Below, one piece after another: positions 19,056-27,562 of a stretch of 64,000 bases of DNA (its first letter is position 1; every line of letters starts with the position of its first letter). The stretch lies in NCBI GenBank assembly GCA_947467605.1, contig CANIII010000019.1, positions 1-64,000 on the forward strand, read 5' to 3'. The position numbers were made by a program, and so were the translations under genes. A model generated the notes under the pieces. The model was not told where the DNA came from, did not search any database, and saw only the letters and a program-made list of their open reading frames with translations. This stretch comes from Acidobacteriota bacterium (GTDB taxonomy: Bacteria > Acidobacteriota > Vicinamibacteria > Vicinamibacterales > SCN-69-37).

Positions 19056-20150
19056 CTAGCGGATAAAGGTCGCGGGGGCAGCGGGCCGGGCATCGTCAGT
19101 CCCAATAATGCCCTGCGCCTTGCCCACCACCCAGTTGAATAGATGGCGTGCTTCCCAGAACCGCGTGGCGCTATTAGCGGCACCGAGGACGACGACGGCG
19201 ACCTGGCTGCCCTGGGGGATCTGCAGAAGCGTGGCCAGGCAGTAGCCGGCCTTCGCGATGAACCCGGTCTTGCCACCGAGGACGCCGATGTCGGTGCTGA
19301 GCAACTTGTTCGTGCTGTGAATCTGAATCAGGCGTTTCGGGGTCTTCACGACGTAATCGGCCGTGCGCATGATCGACCCGAGCCGCGGATCACCGGCGGC
19401 AAACGCGATCAGATGTGAGATGTCGTAGGCCGACGAGACGTTCTCAGCGACGAGGCCCGACGGATCGAGATAGTGCGTGCTGGTCAGGCCCAGTTGGTGC
19501 GCCATGTCGTTCATCCGGCCGACGAAGGCCACCGAGCCACCTTCCGCGGTGCGCGCCAGGGCACGCGCCGCCGCGTTGTCTGACGCGATCAAGGTGAGGT
19601 GCAGCAGGTCGCCCCACGTGACAAGGTCCCCAGCCTGAAGATGGGTCACCGAGGCGTTGAGCGTGTCGGCGCGAGTGACCAGGACCGGCTGATTCATGTC
19701 CGGATCGTCGGCCACAAATGTGACCGCGGTCATGATTTTTGTCAGGCTGGCGATGGACCGGGTCTCATGGGAGTTCTCTTCCCAGAGCACCTCGCCGGTC
19801 TGCGGATTAAACACGATGGCGGCTGCTGCTCGAACGTCCGGCACGAGATTGCCCAGCGCGTCGCGTTTGAACTTGGGCGACGAGGCTTCGAGTTGCTGAC
19901 GCGAGGCAGCGGCCGCTTTCGCGCGAGCCTCGGCCTGCGCACGGGCAATCGCCGTGCGGGTGGATTGCGGCGCGGGCGCGACAGCGGGCCTTGCCGGCGC
20001 GCTAGCCTGCGACTGGGTCGGCTTGGCGGCGGGCCTGGTCTGCTGTTTCGTGGGGCGACGCGGGGCGGCACCAGCCGACGCTGTCACTGACAGCATCCCG
20101 ACCGCGCACAACGCGCCAACGACGACCCGAACTGAAGTGTGCTGTCTCAT
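19056..20150 (-). CDS. D-alanyl-D-alanine carboxypeptidase (S11, PBP5/DacA-like)
   Basis: 364 residues from ATG 20150 (a TTG at 20162 would add four). A signal peptide is followed by an Ala/Pro/Gln-rich linker of about 80 residues. The penicillin-binding triad is complete: SLTK (Ser135/Lys138), SDN and KTG in GGKTGFIAKAGYC. It trims the terminal D-Ala from peptidoglycan stem peptides in the periplasm. The usual C-terminal beta-domain and amphipathic anchor of PBP5 are missing or very short, as in shorter S11 members, so the linker may instead tether it near the membrane. Confidence 0.9.
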   Translation of the reverse strand: MRQHTSVRVVVGALCAVGMLSVTASAGAAPRRPTKQQTRPAAKPTQSQASAPARPAVAPAPQSTRTAIARAQAEARAKAAAASRQQLEASSPKFKRDALGNLVPDVRAAAAIVFNPQTGEVLWEENSHETRSIASLTKIMTAVTFVADDPDMNQPVLVTRADTLNASVTHLQAGDLVTWGDLLHLTLIASDNAAARALARTAEGGSVAFVGRMNDMAHQLGLTSTHYLDPSGLVAENVSSAYDISHLIAFAAGDPRLGSIMRTADYVVKTPKRLIQIHSTNKLLSTDIGVLGGKTGFIAKAGYCLATLLQIPQGSQVAVVVLGAANSATRFWEARHLFNWVVGKAQGIIGTDDARPAAPATFIR

Positions 20151-20250
20151 TATTCCCGTCAAACCCGCGCGATAGTAGCATCACAAGTACAATCGCTGCA
20201 ATAGGTACCGGTCATTTTGCACTCAACGTTTCATGCGACTTGAGGCCGCC

Positions 20251-20841
20251 ATGTCCGCACAGAAGACACCCATCGCTACTCCGGAACTCGTACAAGAAGA
20301 GTATCGGTCGTTGCGCGCAACACTCCAGCACCGGGGCACCCTGCGATTTGTGTTGGCGCTGACCACCTGGTCCGTGTGGGCGGCGCTCGCGCTCTACAGT
20401 TGGACGAACGGCCCCGCGCCATTGGCGGGCGTGATTCCCTTGCTCGTGCTGATCGGCGGCTTCGAAGTCGTCCTGTCGCTGCACGCCGGCGTCGAGCGAG
20501 TCGGTCGCTACATTCAGCTGATGTTTGAATCTGGCGAGCCAACGCCGCCTGCATGGGAACACACCGCAATGGTTATGGGCCGCAACTGGCTGTCTCCCGG
20601 CGGACTCGATCCCCTGTTCAGCTACGTGTTTCTCGGAGCGGCGATGGTCAACTCGATGTCGGCCGTTGCTGGCGGAACTACGACCGAGATCGTGGTCGCC
20701 ATCGCCACGCATCTTCTGTTCGCGGTCCGCATCATCGCCGCGCAACAGTTTGTCGGAAAGCAGCGCGCGCATGACCTCGGATCCCTCACGAAGGTAATTT
20801 CATCCAACTCTTTGGTGTCAAAAATTCAACAAGGGAGGTAA
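20251..20841 (+). CDS. four-helix integral membrane protein of unknown function
   Basis: 196 residues. The ATG at 20251 has a GAGG five bases upstream and is preferred over the ATG at 20233. A soluble head of about 45 residues precedes two hydrophobic helices (FVLALTTWSVWAALALYSW and a Leu/Val/Ile-rich one), a polar stretch and two more helices (YVFLGAAMVNSM, IVVAIATHLLFAVRII). No motif for transport or catalysis is seen. The gene stands alone, divergent from the carboxypeptidase. Probably inner-membrane; no family recognised. Confidence 0.6.
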   Translation: MSAQKTPIATPELVQEEYRSLRATLQHRGTLRFVLALTTWSVWAALALYSWTNGPAPLAGVIPLLVLIGGFEVVLSLHAGVERVGRYIQLMFESGEPTPPAWEHTAMVMGRNWLSPGGLDPLFSYVFLGAAMVNSMSAVAGGTTTEIVVAIATHLLFAVRIIAAQQFVGKQRAHDLGSLTKVISSNSLVSKIQQGR

Positions 20842-20943
20842 TTTCGACTCGGTCGACTGTGTGATTGCCACCAACTCCCTCTGAGCGACTCAAGAAGACA
20901 CTAGGCATGCCGATTGCAATACCGGAAAGGCAGGAGTATTGAT

Positions 20944-21150
20944 ATGAGCCTCGTGCGCTTGCTCGGATTCACCACACTCACTTGCGGATGCGTGTCGGGC
21001 CGGTACCATGAAATCGCCACCGGCCGCGAGATTACGTACATCGAGGAAAAGGGTTCGATGTGCGGTCAGTCGGGCCATCAGCTTAACCAGCCAGTGGCTC
21101 CAAACCGCGTGGCCCACGGCCTCGGCGGCGTCATCGTTCGCGCCTCGTAA
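20944..21150 (+). CDS. small Cys-containing conserved-looking protein
   Basis: 68 residues. The ATG has AGGAG seven bases upstream, a good ribosome site. Features: a short hydrophobic N-terminus, a CGCVSGRYHEIATGREI core, EEKGSMCG and a His/Gln-rich tail, with three cysteines. The charged GRY..E..T.RE pattern looks like a structured small protein, not random reading. It could bind a metal through its cysteines and histidine, but that is inference; no family was named with confidence. Confidence 0.5.
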   Translation: MSLVRLLGFTTLTCGCVSGRYHEIATGREITYIEEKGSMCGQSGHQLNQPVAPNRVAHGLGGVIVRAS

Positions 21151-21269
21151 ACCGGCCGGTACTGTACTTTTTCGACCGCCGTACCGAGATCTTAGGTATG
21201 GCACTCGCTGCACTTCGTGCACCTCGCGTTGAACGACCCTGGCACACACTGACGCTCGGCAAGGCCACG

Positions 21270-22085
21270 ATGCGTTTCTTTCTGGGCGACTGTCTTGATG
21301 TGCTGCCCACCCTCCCCTTCGCCTCCATCGGCGTCGTCGTCACCTCCCCGCCCTACAACATCGGCGTTAGTTACCGGACGTACGAAGATGACATGCCTCG
21401 GACCGAGTACCTGAATTGGACCGAGCGGTGGACGCGCGCGGTGGCCAAAGCAATGGATCCAGCCGGCTCGCTGTTTCTGAACGTCGGCGCAAAACCGACT
21501 GATCCCTGGGTCCCGATCGAGGTAGCCCAGGTCGCACGCCAGCACTTCAAACTGCAGAACACGATTCACTGGGTCAAGTCGATCGCCATCGACCGCGACG
21601 CCGCTGGCGCCAATACCGGGCTCGAGAAGGACCTGGCCGTCGGACACTACAAGCCGATCAACAGCGACCGCTTCGTCAACGACTGCCACGAGTTCATCTT
21701 TCACTTCACACCGGGTGGCCGGACGCGCCTTGATCGACGAGCCGTCGGTGTGCCCTATCAGGACAAATCCAACATCAAGCGCTGGGCCGGAACCGGCGAA
21801 GGCCAGGACAAGCGGTGCCGTGGCAACACCTGGTTCATCCCCTACGAAACCATTCAGAGCCGCGACAAAGAACGGCCACACCCGGCGTCATTCCCGCCGA
21901 AGGTCCCCGAACAGTGCCTGCTCCTCCACGGCCTCGATCGCGCCGGCGCCGTACTCGACCCGTTCCTCGGCCTCGGCAACACCGGGTTGGCCGCCGCCAA
22001 ACTCGGTCTCGACTTTGTCGGCATCGAGATGGACGAGTACTACCTGCGCGAAGCAGTGGATCGGATCAAGCACTTCACGGCGTAG
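21270..22085 (+). CDS. beta-class DNA methyltransferase (N4-cytosine or N6-adenine), orphan
   Basis: 271 residues from ATG 21270 (AAGG upstream); ATG 21198 would add 24 residues without homologous look. The catalytic motif IV TSPPYNIG comes first and the SAM-binding motif I DPFLGLGNTGLAA near the C-terminus, the beta-class order. HEFIFHFTPGGRTRLDR and GTGEGQDKRCRGNTWFIPY are typical of solitary or type II methylases. No restriction endonuclease gene adjoins it, so it may be an epigenetic regulator or the remnant of a restriction-modification pair. TSPPY is compatible with either base target. Confidence 0.85.
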   Translation: MRFFLGDCLDVLPTLPFASIGVVVTSPPYNIGVSYRTYEDDMPRTEYLNWTERWTRAVAKAMDPAGSLFLNVGAKPTDPWVPIEVAQVARQHFKLQNTIHWVKSIAIDRDAAGANTGLEKDLAVGHYKPINSDRFVNDCHEFIFHFTPGGRTRLDRRAVGVPYQDKSNIKRWAGTGEGQDKRCRGNTWFIPYETIQSRDKERPHPASFPPKVPEQCLLLHGLDRAGAVLDPFLGLGNTGLAAAKLGLDFVGIEMDEYYLREAVDRIKHFTA

Positions 22086-22095
22086 ATCAAAAACC

Positions 22096-22249
22096 CTCAA
22101 CATTGGGGGCCATTGGGGGCCGTCGGGAAAACCAACCCCAAAATACTCAAAGATCAAGATCGTCGATCAAGCCAGAGCATCACGGGTTTGATCTCCGAAT
22201 AATTTGGGTTTGATCTTCCCCATGGTCCCCCATGGCCCCCCATGTTGAG
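22096..22249. repeat. inverted repeat with internal CATTGGGGGC duplication
   Basis: Left arm 22096-22160 and right arm about 22182-22249 are imperfect complements around a short centre. The outer parts match best (CTCAACATTGGGGGCCATTG against CATGGCCCCCCATGTTGAG). The left arm contains CATTGGGGGC twice in tandem. It follows the methyltransferase gene in a convergent gap; no frame is present. Confidence 0.6.
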
Positions 22250-22264
22250 TGGTCTTGTACGTAA

Positions 22265-22300
22265 AACGGGCCCGGCTGCCTTTCGGCAACCGGGCCCGTT
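22265..22300 (-). terminator. rho-independent terminator of the TonB-dependent receptor gene
   Basis: A 16-base stem (22265-22280 against 22285-22300) with one mismatch and a TTTC loop. Read on the minus strand it is followed by TTTTAC, giving the T-tract just after the receptor stop at 22320. The GC-rich stem makes this the clearest terminator in the window. Confidence 0.8.
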
Positions 22301-22319
22301 GTGTGTCTACTGACTCGAG

Positions 22320-25300
22320 CTAGAAGCGGATGCGACCGCCGAGCTGGAGCTGCCAGCGGGAGCGGAGGTCGTCACGGAAGAACTTGGTGAACGTCGTTCC
22401 CGTCAGCGTCGCGAGGTTGTAGCCCAGGAACGGCGCCGTTGCCGTGACCGAGGTCGGGTTGCTGCCGATGACCTGAAGCTGGTTGAACGACGAATACTGG
22501 AACAACCCACCCTTGTTGTCGAACAGATTGATCAGGTTGAGCGCATCAAGCGTGATTTCCGCTTTGATCGACTTGAACGGCAACCGAACGGCGAGCTTGC
22601 CGTCGAGGGTGTTCGTCCACGGCGCCCGGCAGGCATTGCGCGGAATTGTCTTGCCCACAAAGTCCTTCAGGCAGGGGTCGGCCTGAATGAACGTCAGCAG
22701 ATCGTTGTAGGTGCCGCCCGTGTAGGTAAAGCCGCCTTCGGTCGCCGAGGCTGGGATGTAAAGCAGGTCGTTGGTTCCGCGGCCATCACCGTTGACGTCG
22801 CGGCTGAAGGCCATCGTGAACGGACGGCCGGATGTGCCCGCGTAGAACAAGCTCAGCGTCGCGCTCGTGCCCATCGGCAACTTGAAGTCGTACGACGTCG
22901 ACGCGTTGATGCGATGACCGACAGCAAAGCTCGAACGGGTCAGCGGCTGGTTGTTCGGGTCGCCCGGCACCGACGTGTTGCCCCACGCCGACGCGGCCTG
23001 GTCGGATGTGATGTCCTGAACGCTCTTCGAGTCGTTGTACGAATAAGCGGCCGAGAAGAACCAGCCATTCTTGAACGGGCGACGCACTTCGTAGCTCGCC
23101 GTCCAATTGCCGCCCTCTGTCGTGTTGGTCAACAACACCACATCAGATAGCGTAGAGACTTTCTTGACAAAGAACGGACGGCCACCGACGCCGGTCACTG
23201 TGACCGAAGGCGTGTAGTTCAGGTTCTGATACCGCACGTCATTGCGGATCAGGGACCACACAAATTCACCTGAGCCGTACAAACCAAACGGCAGCTTTCG
23301 GTCCCAGCCAATGTTGCCGCGCAACACCGACGGATACTTGAAGTCCGGATCGATCAGATCGATCTCATTCGTGAACGAACCGGCGGCCGCGCCGGTCACG
23401 ACTTTGGGTTGATTGTTGACGTCGGTCACGAACGGAATCTTGTTGGCCGTGTTCGACGACGCGCCGATCCGTGTGAAATCCACGCCGGTGTTGCCGTACT
23501 CGTTTGACACGAACACATACGGTGGGCGGCCGGCAAAGATGCCAACGCCACCGCGCACCTGCTCGGTGCCGTCACCATGCAGGTCGTAGTTGATACCGAA
23601 ACGCGGCGAGAACAAGGTGCTCTTCGGTGTGATGTCGGTGCGGTAGCCGAAGTTGGTCACCGCCGCCGGGTTTGCCGTCGGCGTGTCCGGGTAAGTCGGA
23701 ATGTCCAGACGCACACCCAACGTGACAGTGACGTTCGAGCGCACGCGCCACTGATCGCCCGCATAGAAACCAAACTGACGCACGCCGAACCGGGCTTCCG
23801 TCACACTGCCCGACGGGTAGCTCAGGTCATAGGACTGGGCCTGGCCCGCTGCGAAATTTGCGAGGCTCGTGAAGCTGTAGGTGCCGAAGAAGTCCCGAAT
23901 GAAGAGGTTGCGAAACTTGAAGAACTGGTTGCTGGACCCGAGCGTCAGCGTATGCTGCCCCTTGAGCAGCGTCAGCGAATCAGTGACTTCCAAGATGTCC
24001 TGATCGAGTTGGTTCGCGCCCGAAAACTGCTCGCGGCCCGACTGAATATTGATGCCCGTGGCCAGCAACACGTTGACCTGCGGGAACGGCTTCTGTTCGA
24101 ACGGCTGCGGATCACGATGGTCGCGCACCGTCGTATACGCGACGCGCAGTTCGTTGACCGCCCGGCCGAACGTGGAATTCAACTGACCGACCGAGGAATT
24201 CGTCTTGTCATTGAACCGGTAGTAGTTGTCCGGGGTCTTGAAGAATGTCGCGGACGGCGTGCCGACGTCTGTCAAGGCGTCAATGTAGTTGTGACGCAAT
24301 GTCAGCTGATGCCCTGACGCGACGTTGAAGTCCATACGACCGAAGTACTTGTTGTTGTCTGTCTTGCGGCCAAACTCGCCCTTGGGGTCCGACGACGGGG
24401 TGTAACCGTAGGTGTTGGCCAGGATCGACAAATACTGATCGACCAGCGCGGTGCTCCCCGAGAACGGCACGCCCGTGCCGCCGACCGAAACGCCGGTCGG
24501 CTTCAGGCGACGATACACCTCGCCTGAAGCGAAGAAGAACGCCCGATTCTCAATCAATCGGCCACCGAGACTGCCGCCGCCCTGCTTCTCTTTGAAGTTG
24601 GAGATTGCGGTGTTGGTGACGCCCTTGCCCACCCACGCCTGATTGCGGCCGAAGAAGAAACCCGTGCCGTGGAACGCGTTCGTGCCGCTCTTGGTCACCG
24701 CGTTGATGCCGCCGCCTGAGAAGCCACCCTGACGCACATCATACGGAGACACCACCAGCTGAATTTCCTGGATCGCATCGAACGCGATCGGCTGCGTTTC
24801 CATCGCGCCACCGGGGACGCCACCCGAGCCAGACAACCCGAACAGATCGTTGTTGAGCGCGCCATCGATCTGAATGCTGTTTGTGCGGTAACTGCTGCCG
24901 GCCACCGAGATCACGCTCGCGCCGTCGCCGCCGGCACCGCCGACCGCGTTAAACAACGGGTTAATCCGAGCGATGTCGAAAATGCTGCGCGAAATCGTCG
25001 GCAGCACTTCTTTGATGTCGTTGGAAATATTGGCACCGGCACCGGCGCGCGAGGCGTCGATCTGCTGCGCTTCGGCCATGACCTGCACGGTCTCGGTGAC
25101 ACCCGCAAGCTTGAGCTTGCTCGTGACGGCCCGATCTTCACCGAGGCCCACATTGACATTCTGGAGGACGTCGTCCTTGAAGCCCTGCATCTTCACCGTG
25201 ATGGTGTAGGGGCCGCCGACCCGAACGCTCAGGATCGTGAACCGGCCATCCGCCTGCGTCACCGCTTCGTACGCGGTGCCTGTCGGAGTGTGTAACGCAA

Positions 25301-25457
25301 CAACTGTCGCGCCGGGCAGTACACCGCCCTGCGGATCCACGACCGAACCCGAAATCGTGCCGGTCGTGATGGTCTGCGCAAACGCCGGACGCGCAGAAAT
25401 CACAGCGGCGCCCAGCGCGAGGCTGAAACACAGCGTGGCTTTCAGAACAAGCTTCAT
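22320..25457 (-). CDS. TonB-dependent outer-membrane receptor, Oar-like with carboxypeptidase-regulatory domain
   Basis: 1045 residues. A signal peptide (about 27 residues, ending AFAQ) is followed by a CarboxypepD_reg beta-sandwich (GTISGSVVDPQGGVLPGATV), a plug domain (about 115-240) and a large beta-barrel ending in Phe, the outer-membrane assembly signal. This architecture is the Oar-like family, greatly expanded in Acidobacteriota and Myxococcota. It takes up large substrates through TonB/ExbB energy; a TonB-type protein is encoded at 62460. The substrate is unknown. The gene has its own terminator and is probably monocistronic. Confidence 0.92.
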   Translation of the reverse strand: MKLVLKATLCFSLALGAAVISARPAFAQTITTGTISGSVVDPQGGVLPGATVVALHTPTGTAYEAVTQADGRFTILSVRVGGPYTITVKMQGFKDDVLQNVNVGLGEDRAVTSKLKLAGVTETVQVMAEAQQIDASRAGAGANISNDIKEVLPTISRSIFDIARINPLFNAVGGAGGDGASVISVAGSSYRTNSIQIDGALNNDLFGLSGSGGVPGGAMETQPIAFDAIQEIQLVVSPYDVRQGGFSGGGINAVTKSGTNAFHGTGFFFGRNQAWVGKGVTNTAISNFKEKQGGGSLGGRLIENRAFFFASGEVYRRLKPTGVSVGGTGVPFSGSTALVDQYLSILANTYGYTPSSDPKGEFGRKTDNNKYFGRMDFNVASGHQLTLRHNYIDALTDVGTPSATFFKTPDNYYRFNDKTNSSVGQLNSTFGRAVNELRVAYTTVRDHRDPQPFEQKPFPQVNVLLATGINIQSGREQFSGANQLDQDILEVTDSLTLLKGQHTLTLGSSNQFFKFRNLFIRDFFGTYSFTSLANFAAGQAQSYDLSYPSGSVTEARFGVRQFGFYAGDQWRVRSNVTVTLGVRLDIPTYPDTPTANPAAVTNFGYRTDITPKSTLFSPRFGINYDLHGDGTEQVRGGVGIFAGRPPYVFVSNEYGNTGVDFTRIGASSNTANKIPFVTDVNNQPKVVTGAAAGSFTNEIDLIDPDFKYPSVLRGNIGWDRKLPFGLYGSGEFVWSLIRNDVRYQNLNYTPSVTVTGVGGRPFFVKKVSTLSDVVLLTNTTEGGNWTASYEVRRPFKNGWFFSAAYSYNDSKSVQDITSDQAASAWGNTSVPGDPNNQPLTRSSFAVGHRINASTSYDFKLPMGTSATLSLFYAGTSGRPFTMAFSRDVNGDGRGTNDLLYIPASATEGGFTYTGGTYNDLLTFIQADPCLKDFVGKTIPRNACRAPWTNTLDGKLAVRLPFKSIKAEITLDALNLINLFDNKGGLFQYSSFNQLQVIGSNPTSVTATAPFLGYNLATLTGTTFTKFFRDDLRSRWQLQLGGRIRF

Positions 25458-25539
25458 TTTCTTCCGTCTCCAGTTAGAAGTTGGTCAACAGAAACTGACC
25501 GGGTGAGCGGCCGACCAAGTCCTCGGAGTATAGCAGTAC

Positions 25540-26823
25540 TTATTTGATCGGTTTGGGCGGCGGTTTGAGCGTGTATTCCTTGTTATAGGTGAGCTCGACA
25601 CCCGGCCGTTTGACGCGGATTTCCACCGTCCGTTTGCGCTTCAACGGGTCTGGGTTGTTGGAGTAGTAGCCGAGCACGTAATAGTCGCTGGCCTGCGCGT
25701 CAATCATCTTCAGCGCTTTGTCGAAGTCGTTCATGTTGACGACGGCAAAGCCACCGGTCTGCTCCGCAATGACGCGCAACGTATCTTGCGTGGTGCGGAC
25801 GTTGTCGAGGTACTCGGCGGTGCGCACGTCCTGCTCGTCCATGTCGGGCCCGCCAGTCAGACCGCGCGGGTCGATCGTGTACATCGTGACGTTCGAACGA
25901 TTCGCCTGGCGGGTCAGTTCCGATAGTTCATGGGCCAGATCCGCGAAACTGAACGTGTTGTTGCGCGTGTCGAAGGGATTGCTGAGCAGCGACGGATCCA
26001 CGTTATTGGGGTCCGTCTGGCCGAGATCGGTGGAGCCATTCTTGCTGTTGGTCTGCGCGTCGTAGCGCTGGCGCGCATCCGGGAACGGATTGAAATCGTA
26101 TCCACTCGAAATGTAGACAAAGATCTTCCGGCGATTGGTGATCTTGTCGAAGTTCTGCAGCACGCCGTAGGCGGTGGAAAAGGCCGTATTGGCGCGATAG
26201 CGCACTTCGGCCGGGCCCTCGGCAGTCGACTGGGCGCGCACCAGCTCGGACGGCTTCAGGCCGGCACCCGAAATTTTCGAGATGATCTCCGGAATGCGCT
26301 TGCGGTCGTAGGTCATGTCCTGCTCAATCGACGAATAGCCCGTCGACACGACGCCGAACAGATCACCTTCATGAATCAGCAGGTCCGAGATGCGCTTCAT
26401 GAGCTGACGCATGCGCGGCGTCAGTTTGAACTCCACATGGAGGTCGTCGATGAAGATCAGAATGATGCGGCCCGACGTGTCGGCCGGCGGACGCACGCTG
26501 GGCAGGATGATGCCAGCCGGCGGGGCGATCGCCGCCGGCGTGATGTCGCTCAGCAATCGGCCGCCGTGGCTGAGCGCAAAGCTCTCGATCTTCTGCTCGA
26601 CGCCGTCCTCAAACAGCGCGAATTCCTCACGCTTCAAATCGGGCAGGAACTGTTTGGTCTTGGCGTCACGCGGCGTGACGTCCTTGCTGACAAAATCAAT
26701 CGATGTCGTGAATCGGGGGGCTTGCGGGGTCTGCGGCGCCGGTGTGCCCTGCGCCCACATCACTGTCGAGGCTGCGATCGTCAGCGCCAGCCTCACCCAC
26801 CACTTCGAGTTCGTCTGCATCAT
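25540..26823 (-). CDS. secreted VWFA-related domain protein (acidobacterial type)
   Basis: 427 residues from ATG 26823 (or the adjacent ATG 26820, better spaced from AAGGA). A signal peptide leads into TSIDFVSKDV.PRDAKTKQF, the conserved opening of acidobacterial VWFA-related proteins (FTxxVxxV.V), and a von Willebrand A fold with LIFIDDLHVEF at the metal site, where the MIDAS D-x-S-x-S is degenerate. The C-terminal strand part (YYVLGYYSNNPD, VEIRVKRPGVELTY) is typical. Exported; no known enzymatic role. The gene's first 128 bases overlap the preceding gene in another frame. Confidence 0.85.
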   Translation of the reverse strand: MMQTNSKWWVRLALTIAASTVMWAQGTPAPQTPQAPRFTTSIDFVSKDVTPRDAKTKQFLPDLKREEFALFEDGVEQKIESFALSHGGRLLSDITPAAIAPPAGIILPSVRPPADTSGRIILIFIDDLHVEFKLTPRMRQLMKRISDLLIHEGDLFGVVSTGYSSIEQDMTYDRKRIPEIISKISGAGLKPSELVRAQSTAEGPAEVRYRANTAFSTAYGVLQNFDKITNRRKIFVYISSGYDFNPFPDARQRYDAQTNSKNGSTDLGQTDPNNVDPSLLSNPFDTRNNTFSFADLAHELSELTRQANRSNVTMYTIDPRGLTGGPDMDEQDVRTAEYLDNVRTTQDTLRVIAEQTGGFAVVNMNDFDKALKMIDAQASDYYVLGYYSNNPDPLKRKRTVEIRVKRPGVELTYNKEYTLKPPPKPIK

Positions 26824-27559
26824 GTCCTTGTGTCCCAACACTGCCGGGCTCGCGATCTCGCGCCCGGCCACCGCGTCGACCACGTCGCCGCCGCGGCAAT
26901 TCCTGCCGAATCGCTTCCGAGTCGACCGCAAAGGTGGCCAAACCGGCCGTCACTGCCTCTGCGTCGTGCCACTCGTCAGGGTTGAGACGACCCGTCCGCT
27001 CGGTTAGCCGGTCCCGCTCTTCAGGCGTCCTGGCCCGGCGCGCCACCCGCTGTATCAACTCATTGTAGGCCCCACGGAGCCGCGCAGCCTCGACCGCGCC
27101 GGCCGTCTTGCCCAGCAACGAGTCGTCTTCGAGGATGGCCAGCGGCGCTTCCGGTGCGGCCACCTCGGCTGTTCGGACCTGAGCGGCAGGGGTGGACGCG
27201 CCGCGCTCCTGCCGATTGCTTCGGTCTCCTCGATTGCCCCGCTCGCCGCGTTCAGACCGCTCCGAGCGATCCTGACGCTGCCGGCCGCGGTCTCGATCAC
27301 GGTCCGGCTCAGACGAGACCTGTGCCGGCGCGCGCAACATCCCGTGCCAGTCGAAAGTCAGATCGGGATGGGTGTGTTCAAGCGCTTCCATCACCTCGGG
27401 ATCAAGGAGATTGCGGCCGACCTTACGATTTGATGGCGTGCGAAACAGATACAGCAGCCGCGTCCGGCCGCCGGCCTGCCCAAGCCCGGGCCGGTACGAG
27501 TGCATCACAAACGTGGTCTCGTACCCGCGTTTGTCTCGGGCGTGGCGCAGGAACGGCAT
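26696..27559 (-). CDS. hypothetical charged protein, uncharacterised
   Basis: 287 residues. The N-terminal 90 residues look folded (YETTFVMHSYRPGLGQ, TRLLYLFRTPSNRKVGRNLLDPE, DLTFDWHGML). The middle (about 105-140) is an extremely Arg/Asp/Glu/Ser-rich disordered stretch; a helical region follows (ARLRGAYNELIQRVARRAR) and then an Arg-rich and acidic tail. No family was recognised. The stop lies 128 bases inside the VWFA gene, an unusually long same-strand overlap, so the last 40 residues may be an artefact of a lost stop. It starts 3 bases after the nuclease-like gene, in one operon. Confidence 0.6.
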   Translation of the reverse strand: MPFLRHARDKRGYETTFVMHSYRPGLGQAGGRTRLLYLFRTPSNRKVGRNLLDPEVMEALEHTHPDLTFDWHGMLRAPAQVSSEPDRDRDRGRQRQDRSERSERGERGNRGDRSNRQERGASTPAAQVRTAEVAAPEAPLAILEDDSLLGKTAGAVEAARLRGAYNELIQRVARRARTPEERDRLTERTGRLNPDEWHDAEAVTAGLATFAVDSEAIRQELPRRRRGRRGGRARDREPGSVGTQGHDADELEVVGEAGADDRSLDSDVGAGHTGAADPASPPIHDID

Positions 27560-27562
27560 GAG

